Assembly: GCA_030015575.1 (NCBI GenBank)
Contig: CM057339.1
Location: 776,008,809 to 776,072,808 of the forward strand
DNA: 64,000 bases
Source of the DNA: Agapanthus africanus
Taxonomy: Eukaryota; Streptophyta; Magnoliopsida; Asparagales; Amaryllidaceae
Direction: 5' to 3'
Position 1 is the first letter of the stretch. Every line of letters begins with the position of its first letter. Positions 43,350-52,469 of this stretch are shown piece by piece. Under the pieces are notes generated by a model that saw nothing but the letters and a program-made list of their open reading frames with translations, did no database searches and was not told where the DNA came from. A program made the position numbers and the translations under genes.

Positions 43350-44640
43350 AAGGGGAGGCTTTGCCTCTGAAAAATCAGCCAACTTGGCTAAGAGTAGTGT
43401 TAAACACTAAAGATCAAAAGTGTTAAACACTGGAGATAGAATTCTCAAACTAGTGTTAAACACTAAGAGTACAATTAGTGTTAAACACTGGAAGTATAAT
43501 TCTCGATTTAGTATCAAACATTAGAAAATAACAGTGTTAAACACTGCAAATAGGGTTTTCAAATCAGTGTTAAACACTAAGAAAATCAGTGTTAAACACT
43601 GGGAACAAAGATCTCGAATTAGTGTCAAACACTAAAGGAAGAGGGGTCACGTGTGGACACGTGAGAGCGCCCAGATTCCCCTTATTTTGCTCTGCAAAAA
43701 GTATTGAATACTTTTTAATATTTTATTTTGGAGCATCACGTGCTGACACGTGACGGGGATTTGTGTGCTGATTGTTAAAGCTTTTGCCAAGGGGTCACGT
43801 GGTAACACGTGAGAGCGCCTAGAGCTTTTATTTCTTTTGCTTTTTCTTTTTGTGCTTCAGAGGTCACGTGGAGCACGTGAGGCATTGCCTCTGAGTTCTT
43901 TCCTCCTTATTTCTGTGGATCTTTACAGGGGTCACGTGGGGACACGTGACCCGGGTTCTTTGCATGCATGAAGATCCCTTCAACTTTTAAAGAATTAAAT
44001 TCTCTGTGGGTTTAATCTCAACTATAACTCCAGAGGAATTAAATTCCTATTTTCTTTGGAAGAATTTTATTCTTATGTAGGGTTAAACCCTAATTTTCTT
44101 TTAGAGGAATTAAATTCCCACATATGCAAAAGAATTCAATTCTTATATAGGGTGAAAACCCTAATCTCATCATTTTAAGAGGAATTAAATTCCTGTGAAT
44201 TTAGAGAATTAAATTCTCAATTAGGGTAAACCCTAGCTTTGTCCACCTCGAAGGAATTAAATTCCTAAAGTTTTAAATTCTCAGATAGGGTTTAACCCTA
44301 ATCTCAGCATGAAGGAATTAAATTCCTGTAAACTTGGGAGAATTAAATTCTCAGACATGGGTAAACCCTAATTTTGTTTTGGGAGAATTAAATTCTCTAA
44401 GCTCAATTTCCCCTCTAAGTTTTAAATCTGCATGGCAGGATCTAGACCCGATGAGAATTAAATTCTCAACTTATGGGGAAATGTGCTGTGTGCAGATCTT
44501 CAACAAGGGGAAGAACTAAGTTCTTTGCAAAAGAGTTAAACTCTTAGATTTTTGAGAATTAAATTCTCCTTTTTCTGAAGTTTTGATCCCCTTTCTTTTT
44601 CTCACCTAGGGTTTTCTTTCTGAATTTTCGAGATGCTAAA
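43350..44640 (-). repeat. Hairpin chain in the Tat-B LTR leader
   Basis: Dozens of short inverted repeats in a row. The first class is AGTGTTAAACACT (43400-43640). The second is paired CACGTG boxes (43650-43950), such as GTCACGTGTGGACACGTGA and GTCACGTGGTAACACGTGA. The third is GGAATTAAATTCC, AGAATTAAATTCT and TAGGGTTTAACCCTA in rotation (43980-44580). Most share a TTAA core or a 1-5 base loop. The same order is seen at 62970-64000 in the other LTR. Confidence 0.8.
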
Positions 44641-44694
44641 ATTCTCTCCAAAATTCTATCTCTCCCCCTTTTTTTATTCTCCCTTCTTGACTCC

Positions 44695-44702
44695 TATTTA
44701 TA
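44695..44702 (-). promoter_or_regulatory. TATA box of the Tat-B LTR
   Basis: TATAAATA on the - strand in CTTCTATAAATAGGAGTC, a strong plant TATA context. Element RNA would start near 44665. Confidence 0.6.
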
Positions 44703-45017
44703 GAAGGAGGAAAAGAATCAACTTGTTTAGCAAATCTCTCATTGAAAGATTTGATTTGTTTTCATCATTAATCTAAGCCTTTAGATTATTAGGTGAATTT
44801 TATTCACCGTTGGATGTTCTAATCCAAAGATATTCTATTTGTTATTTCGGTGAGATTTAGGGGAAATCTTTCCTTGTTCAAGATTTTTCTATAAATTGGT
44901 GATATTTAATCACCCTTGGATTCTTAATCCGACAGCTCTCCTTAATTCTTCTCCATTTTAGAAAGATTTAAATGATCTTTTAGAATTTAATTCTATTAAA
45001 CCGCGAGGTTTTTAAAG

Positions 45018-45297
45018 CCAGTCACGTGTTGACACGTAACCTTTGGTCACGTGTGAGCACGTGACCCCTGGTCACGTGTGAGCACGTGACCCCTGGTCAC
45101 GTGTGCGCATATGACCCTGAATGGCTTCTCTTCTCTGCGCTGTTTTTTTGCTGCTGCTTTAACCATCACGTGTCAACACGTGACCATTGGTCACGTGTGA
45201 GCACGTGATGCCTCTTTTTAAGTTTTTTTTTCTTCTGATTTTTAATCAGGGAACAAATGCCCCCACAGCGTCGCTCTCACGTGTCTGCACGTGAGTA
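45018..45297. promoter_or_regulatory. Cluster of ~12 CACGTG (G-box) motifs in inverted pairs
   Basis: Units such as GTCACGTGTGAGCACGTGAC recur about seven times, giving about twelve CACGTG hexamers in 280 bases. CACGTG is the binding core of plant bHLH and bZIP factors. The cluster lies between the LTR TATA box (- strand, 44695) and the antisense gene's TATA box (+ strand, 45370), so it could serve both directions. Ten more CACGTG lie at 43650-43950. Confidence 0.6.
45258..45270 (-). other. Polypurine tract of Tat-B
   Basis: The - strand reads CTGTGGGGGCATT directly before the LTR start TGTTCCC, the usual Tat arrangement. Confidence 0.75.
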
Positions 45298-45369
45298 CAA
45301 CGCTGTCACTTTTGTGACCGTTGGATCTGTCTAGGGAGTAGGGTAGATGAGACGTTTTCCATCACATCC

Positions 45370-45376
45370 TATAAAT
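45370..45376 (+). promoter_or_regulatory. TATA box of the antisense gene
   Basis: TATAAAT in ATCCTATAAATGCAGGGG. The start site is expected near 45400. It lies 113 bases outside the LTR edge, with a CACGTG pair at 45276-45297 upstream. Confidence 0.6.
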
Positions 45377-45941
45377 GCAGGGGTCTCTTCAGAAGCGCCT
45401 CCACTCTTTCATCTTCCTTCTTGCGATTTCTTTTCCTTTTGGGAATTTAATTCTCTTTCCTCAGAGCTTAGTTCTCTGCCTTGCAAATTTTCCAGAGTTT
45501 AACTCTGTTGAAGAAAGACCCATCTCTTCTGGTAATGGCTTCGAACAATCGAAAAACCTTCACAAAAACCTTCACTGGATTTCCAATCCACACCAAGGGT
45601 TTTCCCTTTTGACAAGAACCCATTTTTTAAGTTCCCTAACAAAAACAGAAAACCATCTAATCTTCAAATACTAGATCTTTTAAAGTTTCTCTGATCTTTA
45701 GGGATCGATGGTGGTGTCTGTCTTTTCCATGGAATTTAATTCCATCATCAAGGAGCTCTGGCTCTGGAACAAAAAATTTCTGGGAATTTAATTCCTTTTT
45801 TAAAAAAAAGAATTTAATTCCTACGAGGAACTAAGTTCTTCCCATAGGGACGTCTTGGGGTTTCCTTGCCCTGAGTTGTCTCTTTCACATCCGAGAAGAA
45901 GAAGTTTGTAATAAATTCTCATGATCTTTATTTCAGGTATT

Positions 45942-46448
45942 ATGGATGCCCATATATATGATCTTGACGAAATCATTTCTTACGGAAATATTCATGCACT
46001 GGGCCGTAATCAGAACCAGGAGTTCACCAACGCTCGGTGTGCTGAGATCATGAGCCGTTTTGATGAGTACAACGGTCGGCTACTCCCGCATCGCTTTTCT
46101 CTTCTGAGACTTATCGTGCTGGCGATCTGGGAGGTGCTCCCTCTCTTTTGCACCGGCGTACCGCTCAGGGCATTGGACGCCGCCGAGGATAAGGTATATT
46201 CGGTGTATCTGATGAGCCTAATCTCGAAGAGAAGGCGAGAGAACCTCACTGATCTCTTGCACCAGGCTTTTCAGCAGTCAGCCATACTTGCTGCCTATCA
46301 GAGGGTGGAGGACATTCGTGAGGACCCCGACGCTTGTGACCGTGAGAGAAAACATACTAGGATGGTTCGAAATGCCTGGAAGATCTTGGACAAAGTCACG
46401 TTTGAGTTTCTCAGTCCATGCCCCGCGTCTGAGGTCTTGCCGTTGTAA
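45942..46448 (+). CDS. Antisense ORF A, 168 codons, unknown function
   Basis: The ATG at 45942 has A at -3 and G at +4, a good plant start context, and lies just after a splice-acceptor-like CTTTATTTCAG. The protein starts MDAHIYDLDEIISYGN and is mainly helical. A hydrophobic stretch LLRLIVLAIWEVLPLF (residues ~53-69) precedes LRALDAAEDKVYSVYLMSLI, and the end is FEFLSPCPASEVLPL. It shares the LDAAE[DE]K block, the following LLHQ/LLSQ segment and the C-terminal CP/NPC...LFPL-like ending with ORF B, so the two are old duplicates. No known domain is recognised. It is open across its length, unlike much of the gag-pol around it. Confidence 0.55.
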   Translation: MDAHIYDLDEIISYGNIHALGRNQNQEFTNARCAEIMSRFDEYNGRLLPHRFSLLRLIVLAIWEVLPLFCTGVPLRALDAAEDKVYSVYLMSLISKRRRENLTDLLHQAFQQSAILAAYQRVEDIREDPDACDRERKHTRMVRNAWKILDKVTFEFLSPCPASEVLPL

Positions 46449-46912
46449 TCGTTTCTTTTTATTTTGTATGAACTTTTAAAGTATGAGTGATAAGTTTTAT
46501 CGTGCCTTTCTGTGTTTGCATGCCTTTTTTGTGGGATTTTTGTCGTTTTTACCATTGTTGTTGCTGATGTGTTTAGAGTGTGAGGCACTATTTCACTTTT
46601 CAGTACACGTCAAGCGTGGTGCTCACGTGTTCCACACGTGGGGCCCTTTTTATCGGGCTATTTAATTTTTCATGCCATATTTTCTTTGTATAGCATTAGA
46701 TGCTGAAAAGGAGCCTTAGAAATAGTTCCATCTCCTTGATTTCCAATGCCTTCCCTTTTTTGGGCCTTGGAAATAGTTCCACCATGCAATATTCTCCGTG
46801 CGCAGCATTTAATGCTCCTCTTTATAACCTGAGGCGATAGTCTTCTTTTTCTCTTCATAGAGAAATCTATTCTCAATTAGTGTGATTTATCTTGCGGAAA
46901 CAACTGAGTGCC

Positions 46913-47446
46913 ATGGCCTGCAACCGCCCCCATGTTCGTCGACAGCCGTGGGAAGTGCCTATCGAGGAGATGATTCCTCGCTTTGTTGCACGATTGGTGG
47001 ATCCCCTCCTTACCGATGACGAATGTGATTCAGCGACATATGAACTCTTGATCCATAGGGGGTCCCCCCTCCCAATGGGATCCCTCTGGCTCTGGATGAT
47101 TCTTGCTGTCGTGCTTGCCGACATCCCTCCTCACCCGGCGGAGACGACCCTGGCAATACTTGACGCGGCTGAAGAAAAGCTCGAGTGTTTTCACGAAGCG
47201 TGCCTGATTACTCAGGCTTTGAAAGATCGCTCAGTTCACCTGTTGAGCCAAATAAGAGTCCGGCGGGCTATTATGTCTACTTTTGCGGACGAACATGGCG
47301 CCAATCGGTGGGGAGCAACTCCTAACGAGAACCATCGCTTTGATGTGTTGGAGCAAGTAGAGAGAGAGATGGAGAATTTTGTTCTTTGTTTCGCTAACCC
47401 TTGTGCTACTGATCCTTTGTTTGGTGACCTTTTCCCGCTAGCGTAG
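46913..47446 (+). CDS. Antisense ORF B, 177 codons, diverged paralogue of ORF A
   Basis: The ATG at 46913 in GTGCCATGGCC (G at -3 and +4) is a strong plant start context. The protein begins MACNRPHVRRQPWEVPIEEM, followed by FVARLVDPLLTDDECDSATY, a hydrophobic LWLWMILAVVLADIP segment, then LAILDAAEEKLECFHEACLI and LKDRSVHLLSQIRVRRAIMS; it ends DPLFGDLFPLA. Equivalent positions in ORF A carry the same LDAAE[ED]K block and spacing. Both look soluble and helical, with one hydrophobic helix that may be buried rather than membrane-spanning. Function unknown. The intervening ~460 bases (46449-46912) hold short palindromes and CACGTG pairs but no gene. Confidence 0.55.
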   Translation: MACNRPHVRRQPWEVPIEEMIPRFVARLVDPLLTDDECDSATYELLIHRGSPLPMGSLWLWMILAVVLADIPPHPAETTLAILDAAEEKLECFHEACLITQALKDRSVHLLSQIRVRRAIMSTFADEHGANRWGATPNENHRFDVLEQVEREMENFVLCFANPCATDPLFGDLFPLA

Positions 47447-47802
47447 TATATTCAAATCAATGTACTATTTTTATCATTAGTTTTCGCATGCTTTATGTCG
47501 AATCTTCATGTATGTTGGGTACTCGTATATGTGTCTTGCTTGCGTAAATGAGCTTCATATTCTTCTCATGAGAACTTTCTTCAATTACGAACACTATCAT
47601 CATGTTGCATGCACATCAGAGCTTCGGGTATCGTTTCTTTTCGAATATTCATATAGTTGTGAATGCTTGCTTGATAGGATATACATCGGAAATTTTTCTT
47701 GTTGCTTCCTATACCAGGTGATGTGCACGTGTTTTAGATCGACTATTGTCATCGACTGGAGGCTTGTTTATACAGTCTTAAGCGTACGTGTCCTATTTCA
47801 GA

Positions 47803-48214
47803 GGCTGCGGCTGCGAAAGCGGGCTTGCGTGGTCTGATAGAGCGGTGCGCGGCGAACAGGGTGTCGTGCGAGAAGAGGCTCGACCGCAAATTCTCGAAGA
47901 GGGAGTTGGCCTCTAAGGCGCTGAACGAGCTCCAAGCCAACCTCACAGCCAAAGCCAACAAAGCGTATGAACTCTAGAGAGTACTTCAAGAGTCTATCAA
48001 AGAGGTGGTGGCCCTCGATAAAGCTGTCGTGTTCACTCGCGAAAGGGTTGAGGCCCACAAGGCTACCGAGAAAAAGCTTGAAGGCCGGCTTGCCTCGTAT
48101 CAGGCCCAGCAGGCTCAGGCGGAAGCCCATCTTCTGGCGATATTGAACCATGAAGGCGAGGCCCAGCGGAAAAGGGATGAGCTGACCAAGCTGCTAAATC
48201 GCCCGCCGGCCTGA
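47803..48214 (+). pseudogene. Antisense ORF C: C-terminal coiled coil
   Basis: It begins at a splice-acceptor-like CCTATTTCAG and encodes Ala/Glu/Lys/Leu-rich heptads (KRELASKALNELQANLTAKA, EKKLEGRLASYQAQQAQAEA), ending RDELTKLLNRPPA. Its end aligns with that of the Tat-A antisense exon (VEGQLSSYLQQRAQ...LTGLLKALSSQ), so the same gene is present in both Tat copies. Preserved similarity across two diverged copies argues that it was once functional for the element. Treated as a fossil. Confidence 0.55.
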
Positions 48215-48317
48215 AGATTTGTATCCTTTTTTTTCTTTTTGTACATACTCTTGAATGAGAGTATATATATTTTTTTGTCCTTTCACAAATTGTACTTTGT
48301 ATCCATTTTGGTTCATG

Positions 48318-48323
48318 AATAAA
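48318..48323 (+). terminator. Polyadenylation signal of the antisense gene
   Basis: AATAAA in TTCATGAATAAAAGAC, ~104 bases after ORF C, preceded by T-rich and TGTA-containing sequence typical of plant 3' ends. Conserved in Tat-A. Confidence 0.65.
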
Positions 48324-48419
48324 AGACATATTTTTCTTTTCGATGGCGTGTCCCTTTTTATTGCATGTATTCTGGGGATAGTCTAACTTGATCTCCTTGC
48401 AGGGCAACGATAGCTTAGG

Positions 48420-48655
48420 ATTCAGGGTTAAGATCCGTCTCCTAAGACTTTTGAGCTTTACGAGCCATGAGGGTCTCATAAAGAGTTTTTCTCCCTACAG
48501 GTCGAGAGGATCCCATAGGTGTAACTTCTCCTTAAGAATCGTGAGGATTCTTAAGCGTGTTTTCCCTTGAGAGTCGTAAGGATCTCACAAGAGTGTTTTC
48601 TTCCCTACGGATCGTGAGGAACCGCAAGTACTGGGTACGGTTGCCCTTATCCGTA
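48420..48655 (+). repeat. Loop-conserved hairpin chain, Tat-B (right after antisense gene)
   Basis: Five hairpins around a TCGTGAGGAT-like loop. Arms include CTTAAGAAT / ATTCTTAAG (perfect, near 48530), TTTACGAG / CTCATAAA, and CTTGAGAG / CTCACAAG. Counterpart of 40830-41040 in Tat-A. Confidence 0.75.
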
Positions 48656-48689
48656 TTTCACGGGGTCAGGGGTTGCTTTGGATGTTTTC

Positions 48690-49258
48690 CGGGGTACCGT
48701 AGTTTAAAGACACCGCAGTCGAGGTTAAGGACATCATAGTCCATGGATTTAAGGACTCCACCGTCCGTTTCTAGTTTTAAGACATTACGGTCGAGGTTAA
48801 GGACATCATAGTCCGTGGGTTTAAGGAATCCACAGTCCAATGTTAGTTTTAAGACATCACGGTCAAGGTTAAGGACATCATAGTCCGTGGATTTAAGGAC
48901 TCCACAGTCCAATGTTAGTTTTAAGACATCACGGTCAAGGTTAAGGACATCATAGTCCGTGGATTTAAGGACTCCACGGTCCAATGTTAGTTTTAAGACA
49001 TCACGGTCAAGGTTAAGGACATCATAGTCTATGGATTTAAAGACTCCACAGTCCATAAAATGTGTAGTTACTGGGACCCATCACCTCTTTGAAGACGTTA
49101 AGGAATTACAACGACAAATATCAAAGGAGTGAAGAGATGTACCCTTAAACCAAGGTAAAATCAATCTAGAATCATTATGGTTGATCGTTAGTTTTAAGAC
49201 ATCACGGTCGAGGTTAAGGACATCATAGTCCGTGGATTTTAAGGACTCCACAGTCCGA
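48690..49258 (-). repeat. 72 bp GGAC...GTCC repeats with LTR-like spacer, Tat-B
   Basis: About five units at 48690-49060 and one at 49190-49258, split by the spacer at 49070-49180 (GGGACCCATCACCTCTTTGA and GAATTACAACGACAAATATC). Same organisation as Tat-A 40145-40705. A 132-codon ORF on the - strand is a by-product of the period. Confidence 0.85.
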
Positions 49259-50750
49259 TGTTTGCTCTGGATGCTTCACACGGGTTCACTGCCGTGCTCT
49301 GCGAGGACCAGGCTCCGCTCTGGACGTTTTCCGCGGGGTCAAAGAGTGACGTTATCCGCGTTCCACGTGACCAGGAATTTTGCTCTGGATGCTTCCCACG
49401 GGTTCACTGCCGTGTTCGGCGAGGACCAGGCTCCGCTCTGGATGCTTCACACGGGTTCACTGCCGTGCTCTGCGAGGACCAGGATCCGCTCTGGACGCTT
49501 TCCACGGGGTCAAAGAGTGACGTTATCCGCGTTCCACGTGACCAGGAATTTTTCTATAGATGCTTCCCACGGGTTCACTGCCGTGTTCGGCGAGGACCAG
49601 GCTCCGCTCTAGATGCTTCACACAGGTTCACTGCCGTGCTCTGCGAGGACCAAGATCCGCTCTGGACGTTTTCCACAGGGTCAAAGAGTGACATTATCCG
49701 CGTTCCACATGACCAGGAATTTTGCTCTGGATGCTTCCCATGGGTTCACTGCCGTGTTCGACGAGGACTAGGCTCCGCTTTGGATGCTTCACACGGGTTC
49801 ACTGCCGTGCTCTGCGAGGACCAGGATCCGCTCTGGACATTTTCCACGGGGTCAAAGAATGACGTTATCCGCGTTCTACATGACCAGGAATTTTGCTCTA
49901 GATGCTTCACACGGGTTCACTGCCGTGTTCGGGGAAGACTAGGCTCCGCTCTGGATGCTTCACACGGGTTCACTGCTGTGCTCGGCGAGGACCAGGATCC
50001 GCTCTGGACGTTTTCCACGGGGTCAGAAGTAACGTTATCCGTTTTCCACGTGACCAGGAATTTTGCACTAGATGCTTCCTACGGGTTCACTGCCGTGTTC
50101 GGCGAGGACTAGGCTCCGCTCTGGATTCTTCACACGGGTTCACTGCCGTGCTCTGTGTGCACCAGGATCTGTTCTGGACGTTTTCCACGGGGTCAGAAGT
50201 GACATAATCAGCGTTCCACATAGACAAGAATTTTTCTCTGGATGCTTCCCACGGGTTCACTATACCGTGTTCGGCGAGGACCAGGCTCCGCTCTGGATGC
50301 TTCACATGGGTTCACTGCCATGTTCTGTGAGGACCAGGATCCGCTCTGGACGTTTTCCAGTCAGAAGTGACGTTATCCGTGTTCCACGTGACCAGGAATT
50401 TTGCACTAGATGCTTCCCACGGGTTCACTGCCGTGTTCGGCGAGGACTAGGTTCCGCTCTGGATGCTTCACACGGGTTCACTGCCGTGTTCTGCGAGGAC
50501 CAGGATCCGCTCTGGACGTTTTCTATGGGGTCAGAAGTGACGTTATCCGTGTTCCACGTGACCAGGAGTTTTGCACTAGATGCTTCCCACGGGTTCACTG
50601 CCGTGTTCAGCGAGGACTAGGCTCCGCTCTGGATGCTTCACACGGGGTCATTGTCGTGCTCTGCGAGGACCAGGATCCGCTCTGGACGTTTTCCGCGGGG
50701 TCCGAAGTAACATAATCCGCGTTCCACGTAGCCAGGAATTTTTGACTTTA
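49258..50750 (+). repeat. 172 bp tandem array, Tat-B
   Basis: About eight and a half units. Each carries two near-copies of a GATGCTTC(A/C)CACGGGTTCACT half and one CGTTTTCCACGGGGTC...GACGTTATCCGCGTTCC part. The array is CpG- and GC-rich for this window. Open frames of up to 284 codons run through it in more than one frame. I treat these as a consequence of the repeat. Confidence 0.88.
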
Positions 50751-51400
50751 TCCGCATTTCACGGAGTCGGGGTTTGACTCTCGGTCTTTTGTGCACCACC
50801 GAGTCATGGAACTGGGGGTTGCCGCTTTTCTGCTTTTCTTGATGTTGTGTCGGATGTTGAGATGATCTCCAGGCTATCTGTGAACCGTTGAGATTTGGCT
50901 TCTTCTTTTGATGAAACCTGGGGGGAAGGGTGTGATTCCCTCTTTGTTTGCATCCCTGGATTGTATATAGGGATTGATGTAATATCACCTGTAGGGCAAA
51001 AATTTCATTCATATCATTTTTTTATTTTATTCCGCGATGCTCCATCATTTCAGCTTTTATATCGCGAAGGTCGCGATTGCCCAATCATTTCAGCTATTTT
51101 TCGCGCTGCCCAATCATTTCGGCTATTTGTTTTATTTTTACTCACTGCTTTTTATTGCGAGTTGCCCAATCATTTCGACTATTTTGCATGCATACATCTT
51201 TTACTTGCTGCTTTTTATTGCAAGTTGCCCTATCATTTCGGCTATTTCGTATGCATGTGTGGCTTCCTAGCTTTTCGCTGCAAGCTTGGAATCAGACACC
51301 GATTTCGGCATCAGCACCGCTACAACTGGGATATTGCCAGGAGCAAATCATCATTTGTCTCTGTCGATGTCGAACAAAGGTAGCTTAGTAAACAGGGTTA
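50751..51400 (+). repeat. Unique blocks and CCCAATCATTTCGGCTATTT repeats, Tat-B
   Basis: A unique block (50780-51030) and a second (51270-51400) flank five or six CCAATCATTTCGGCTATTT units (51040-51250). All are mirrored in Tat-A at 28300-28924. No gene. Confidence 0.75.
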
Positions 51401-51955
51401 GGATTCTATCGACTATGGCTTTTGACTTCATGAGCCGTAAGGGTCTCACAAAGGTATTTTTCCCTACAAGTCGTGAGGATCTCGTAGGTGTGTTTTCTCC
51501 TTAGGAATCGTGAGGACTCCTAAGTGTATGGCTTCCCTGTAAGTCGTAAGGATCTTACAAAAGAGTTTTCTCCTTATAAGTCGAGAGGACTTACAAGGGT
51601 TGTTCATCGTGTGAACATATCCCAAGTCACGGATGGGACTTGGTTAGGGAAATGTTTATTCGTGCCCATGGATTGTATACAAGGGTCAGCATTGAGCCGC
51701 TTGTAGGTCAATATTGGAGGTTGTGGGGGGTTGCTTAAGAACAGGTTCAGGTCTCTGTAGCTTAAGACTTTCAAATCTTATGAGCCGTGAGGGTCTCATA
51801 AGGAGTTCCCCTTACGAGTCGTGAGGATCTCGTAAGTGTAATTTCTCCTTAGGAATCGTGAGGATTCCTAAGTGTGTTGCTCCCTTGTTAGTCGTAAGAA
51901 TCTCACGCGGGTGATTTCTCCTTACAAGGTCGAGATGACCCTGTAAGTGTCTTTT
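51400..51955 (+). repeat. Loop-conserved hairpin chain, Tat-B (main array)
   Basis: About ten hairpins. The clearest are three consecutive ones: arms CTTATGAG / CTCATAAG, then CTTACGAG / CTCGTAAG, then CTTAGGAAT / ATTCCTAAG, each around a loop CGTGAGG flanked by a variable base pair. Others have TGTAAG / CTTACA and CTTAGGA / TCCTAAG. The loop stays the same while both arms change together. Confidence 0.8.
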
Positions 51956-52380
51956 AACGAGGTTGCGCCCTTTCGGGTTTTCACAAGACTCGCCGGTAGC
52001 CCTGCTGTTTTTACTCACGGAGCCCTTTCGGGTTTTCATCCGTGCCCATTTTGCTTATGGACATACCGTTTTCCCTTCTTTTTTTTTATTCTCCTTTTTT
52101 TCCTAACGAGGTTGCGCCCTTTCGGGTTTTCACAAGACTCGCCGGTAGCCCTGCTGTTTTTACTTACAGAGCCCTTTCGGGTTTTCATCCGTGCCCATTT
52201 TGCTTATGGACATACCGTTTTTTTTATTCTTTTTTTATCAGCTTTGGGATGCTGCAATCCACCGTAGTTTATCGACATCTCGGTCAACAGCTAGTTTTTG
52301 GACATAGTGGTCCGCCGTTAGTTTAAGGACGTTTCAGTCCGCTGTTAGTTTAAGGACGTTTCGGTCCGTTAACCAGCTAC
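51955..52380 (-). repeat. CCCGAAAGGG block pair and GGACCGAAACGTCC repeats, Tat-B
   Basis: Two ~130 base blocks with CCCTTTCGGGTTTTCACAAG and AGCCCTGCTGTTTTTACT (51955-52215), then about four degenerate 27 bp units at 52265-52375. Mirror of Tat-A 27160-27690. Confidence 0.8.
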
Positions 52381-52469
52381 TACTTATAGAGTTTTGAGCT
52401 TAGGAAGATAGCGAGCGGACATAGTCGTCGTCATCTATCATTGACCTAGGCCGTAACTCGCTAGGCGTA

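Larger units (their letters stand above)
42280..45257 (-). repeat. Tat-B 3' LTR
   Basis: A 2978 base LTR. The outer end (42280) is the U5 end, alike to 61857 onward; the inner end (45257) reads TGTTCCCTGATT on the - strand. A TATAAATA box on the - strand at 44695-44702 divides it into U3 (~0.55 kb) and a ~2.4 kb R-U5 leader. The leader contains the 72 bp repeats (42840-43100) and a long hairpin chain (43350-44640); U3 holds paired CACGTG boxes. Confidence 0.88.
45370..48323 (+). other. Antisense transcription unit in the Tat-B 3' region
   Basis: Signs of a gene opposite to gag-pol: a TATAAAT box at 45370-45376, an untranslated leader with further hairpins, consensus-like splice acceptors (CTTTATTTCAG near 45936, CCTATTTCAG near 47802), three ORFs and an AATAAA signal at 48318. 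Two of the ORFs are diverged paralogues; the third is a coiled coil homologous to the antisense exon in Tat-A. Whether the ORFs form one spliced mRNA or several cannot be told from sequence. Other short ORFs here (45375-45674, 47508-47837) look like leader or intron noise. Confidence 0.55.

Noticed and set aside
45375-45674. 99-codon ORF at the start of the antisense unit
   Set aside because: It starts at the predicted transcription start and consists of Phe/Leu-rich hairpin leader sequence; more likely untranslated.
48658-49056. 132-codon frame with repeated DYDVLNLDRDVLKL
   Set aside because: The period of 72 is a multiple of three, so any stop-free unit gives a long frame. The same frame appears wherever the array occurs, including inside the LTR leader.
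49258-50715. Long open frames (up to 284 codons) in the 172 bp array, a possible repeat protein
   Set aside because: Open frames overlap in more than one frame and follow from a stop-poor unit. There is no start context, no match to a known repeat protein, and the Tat-A array shows frames on the other strand.
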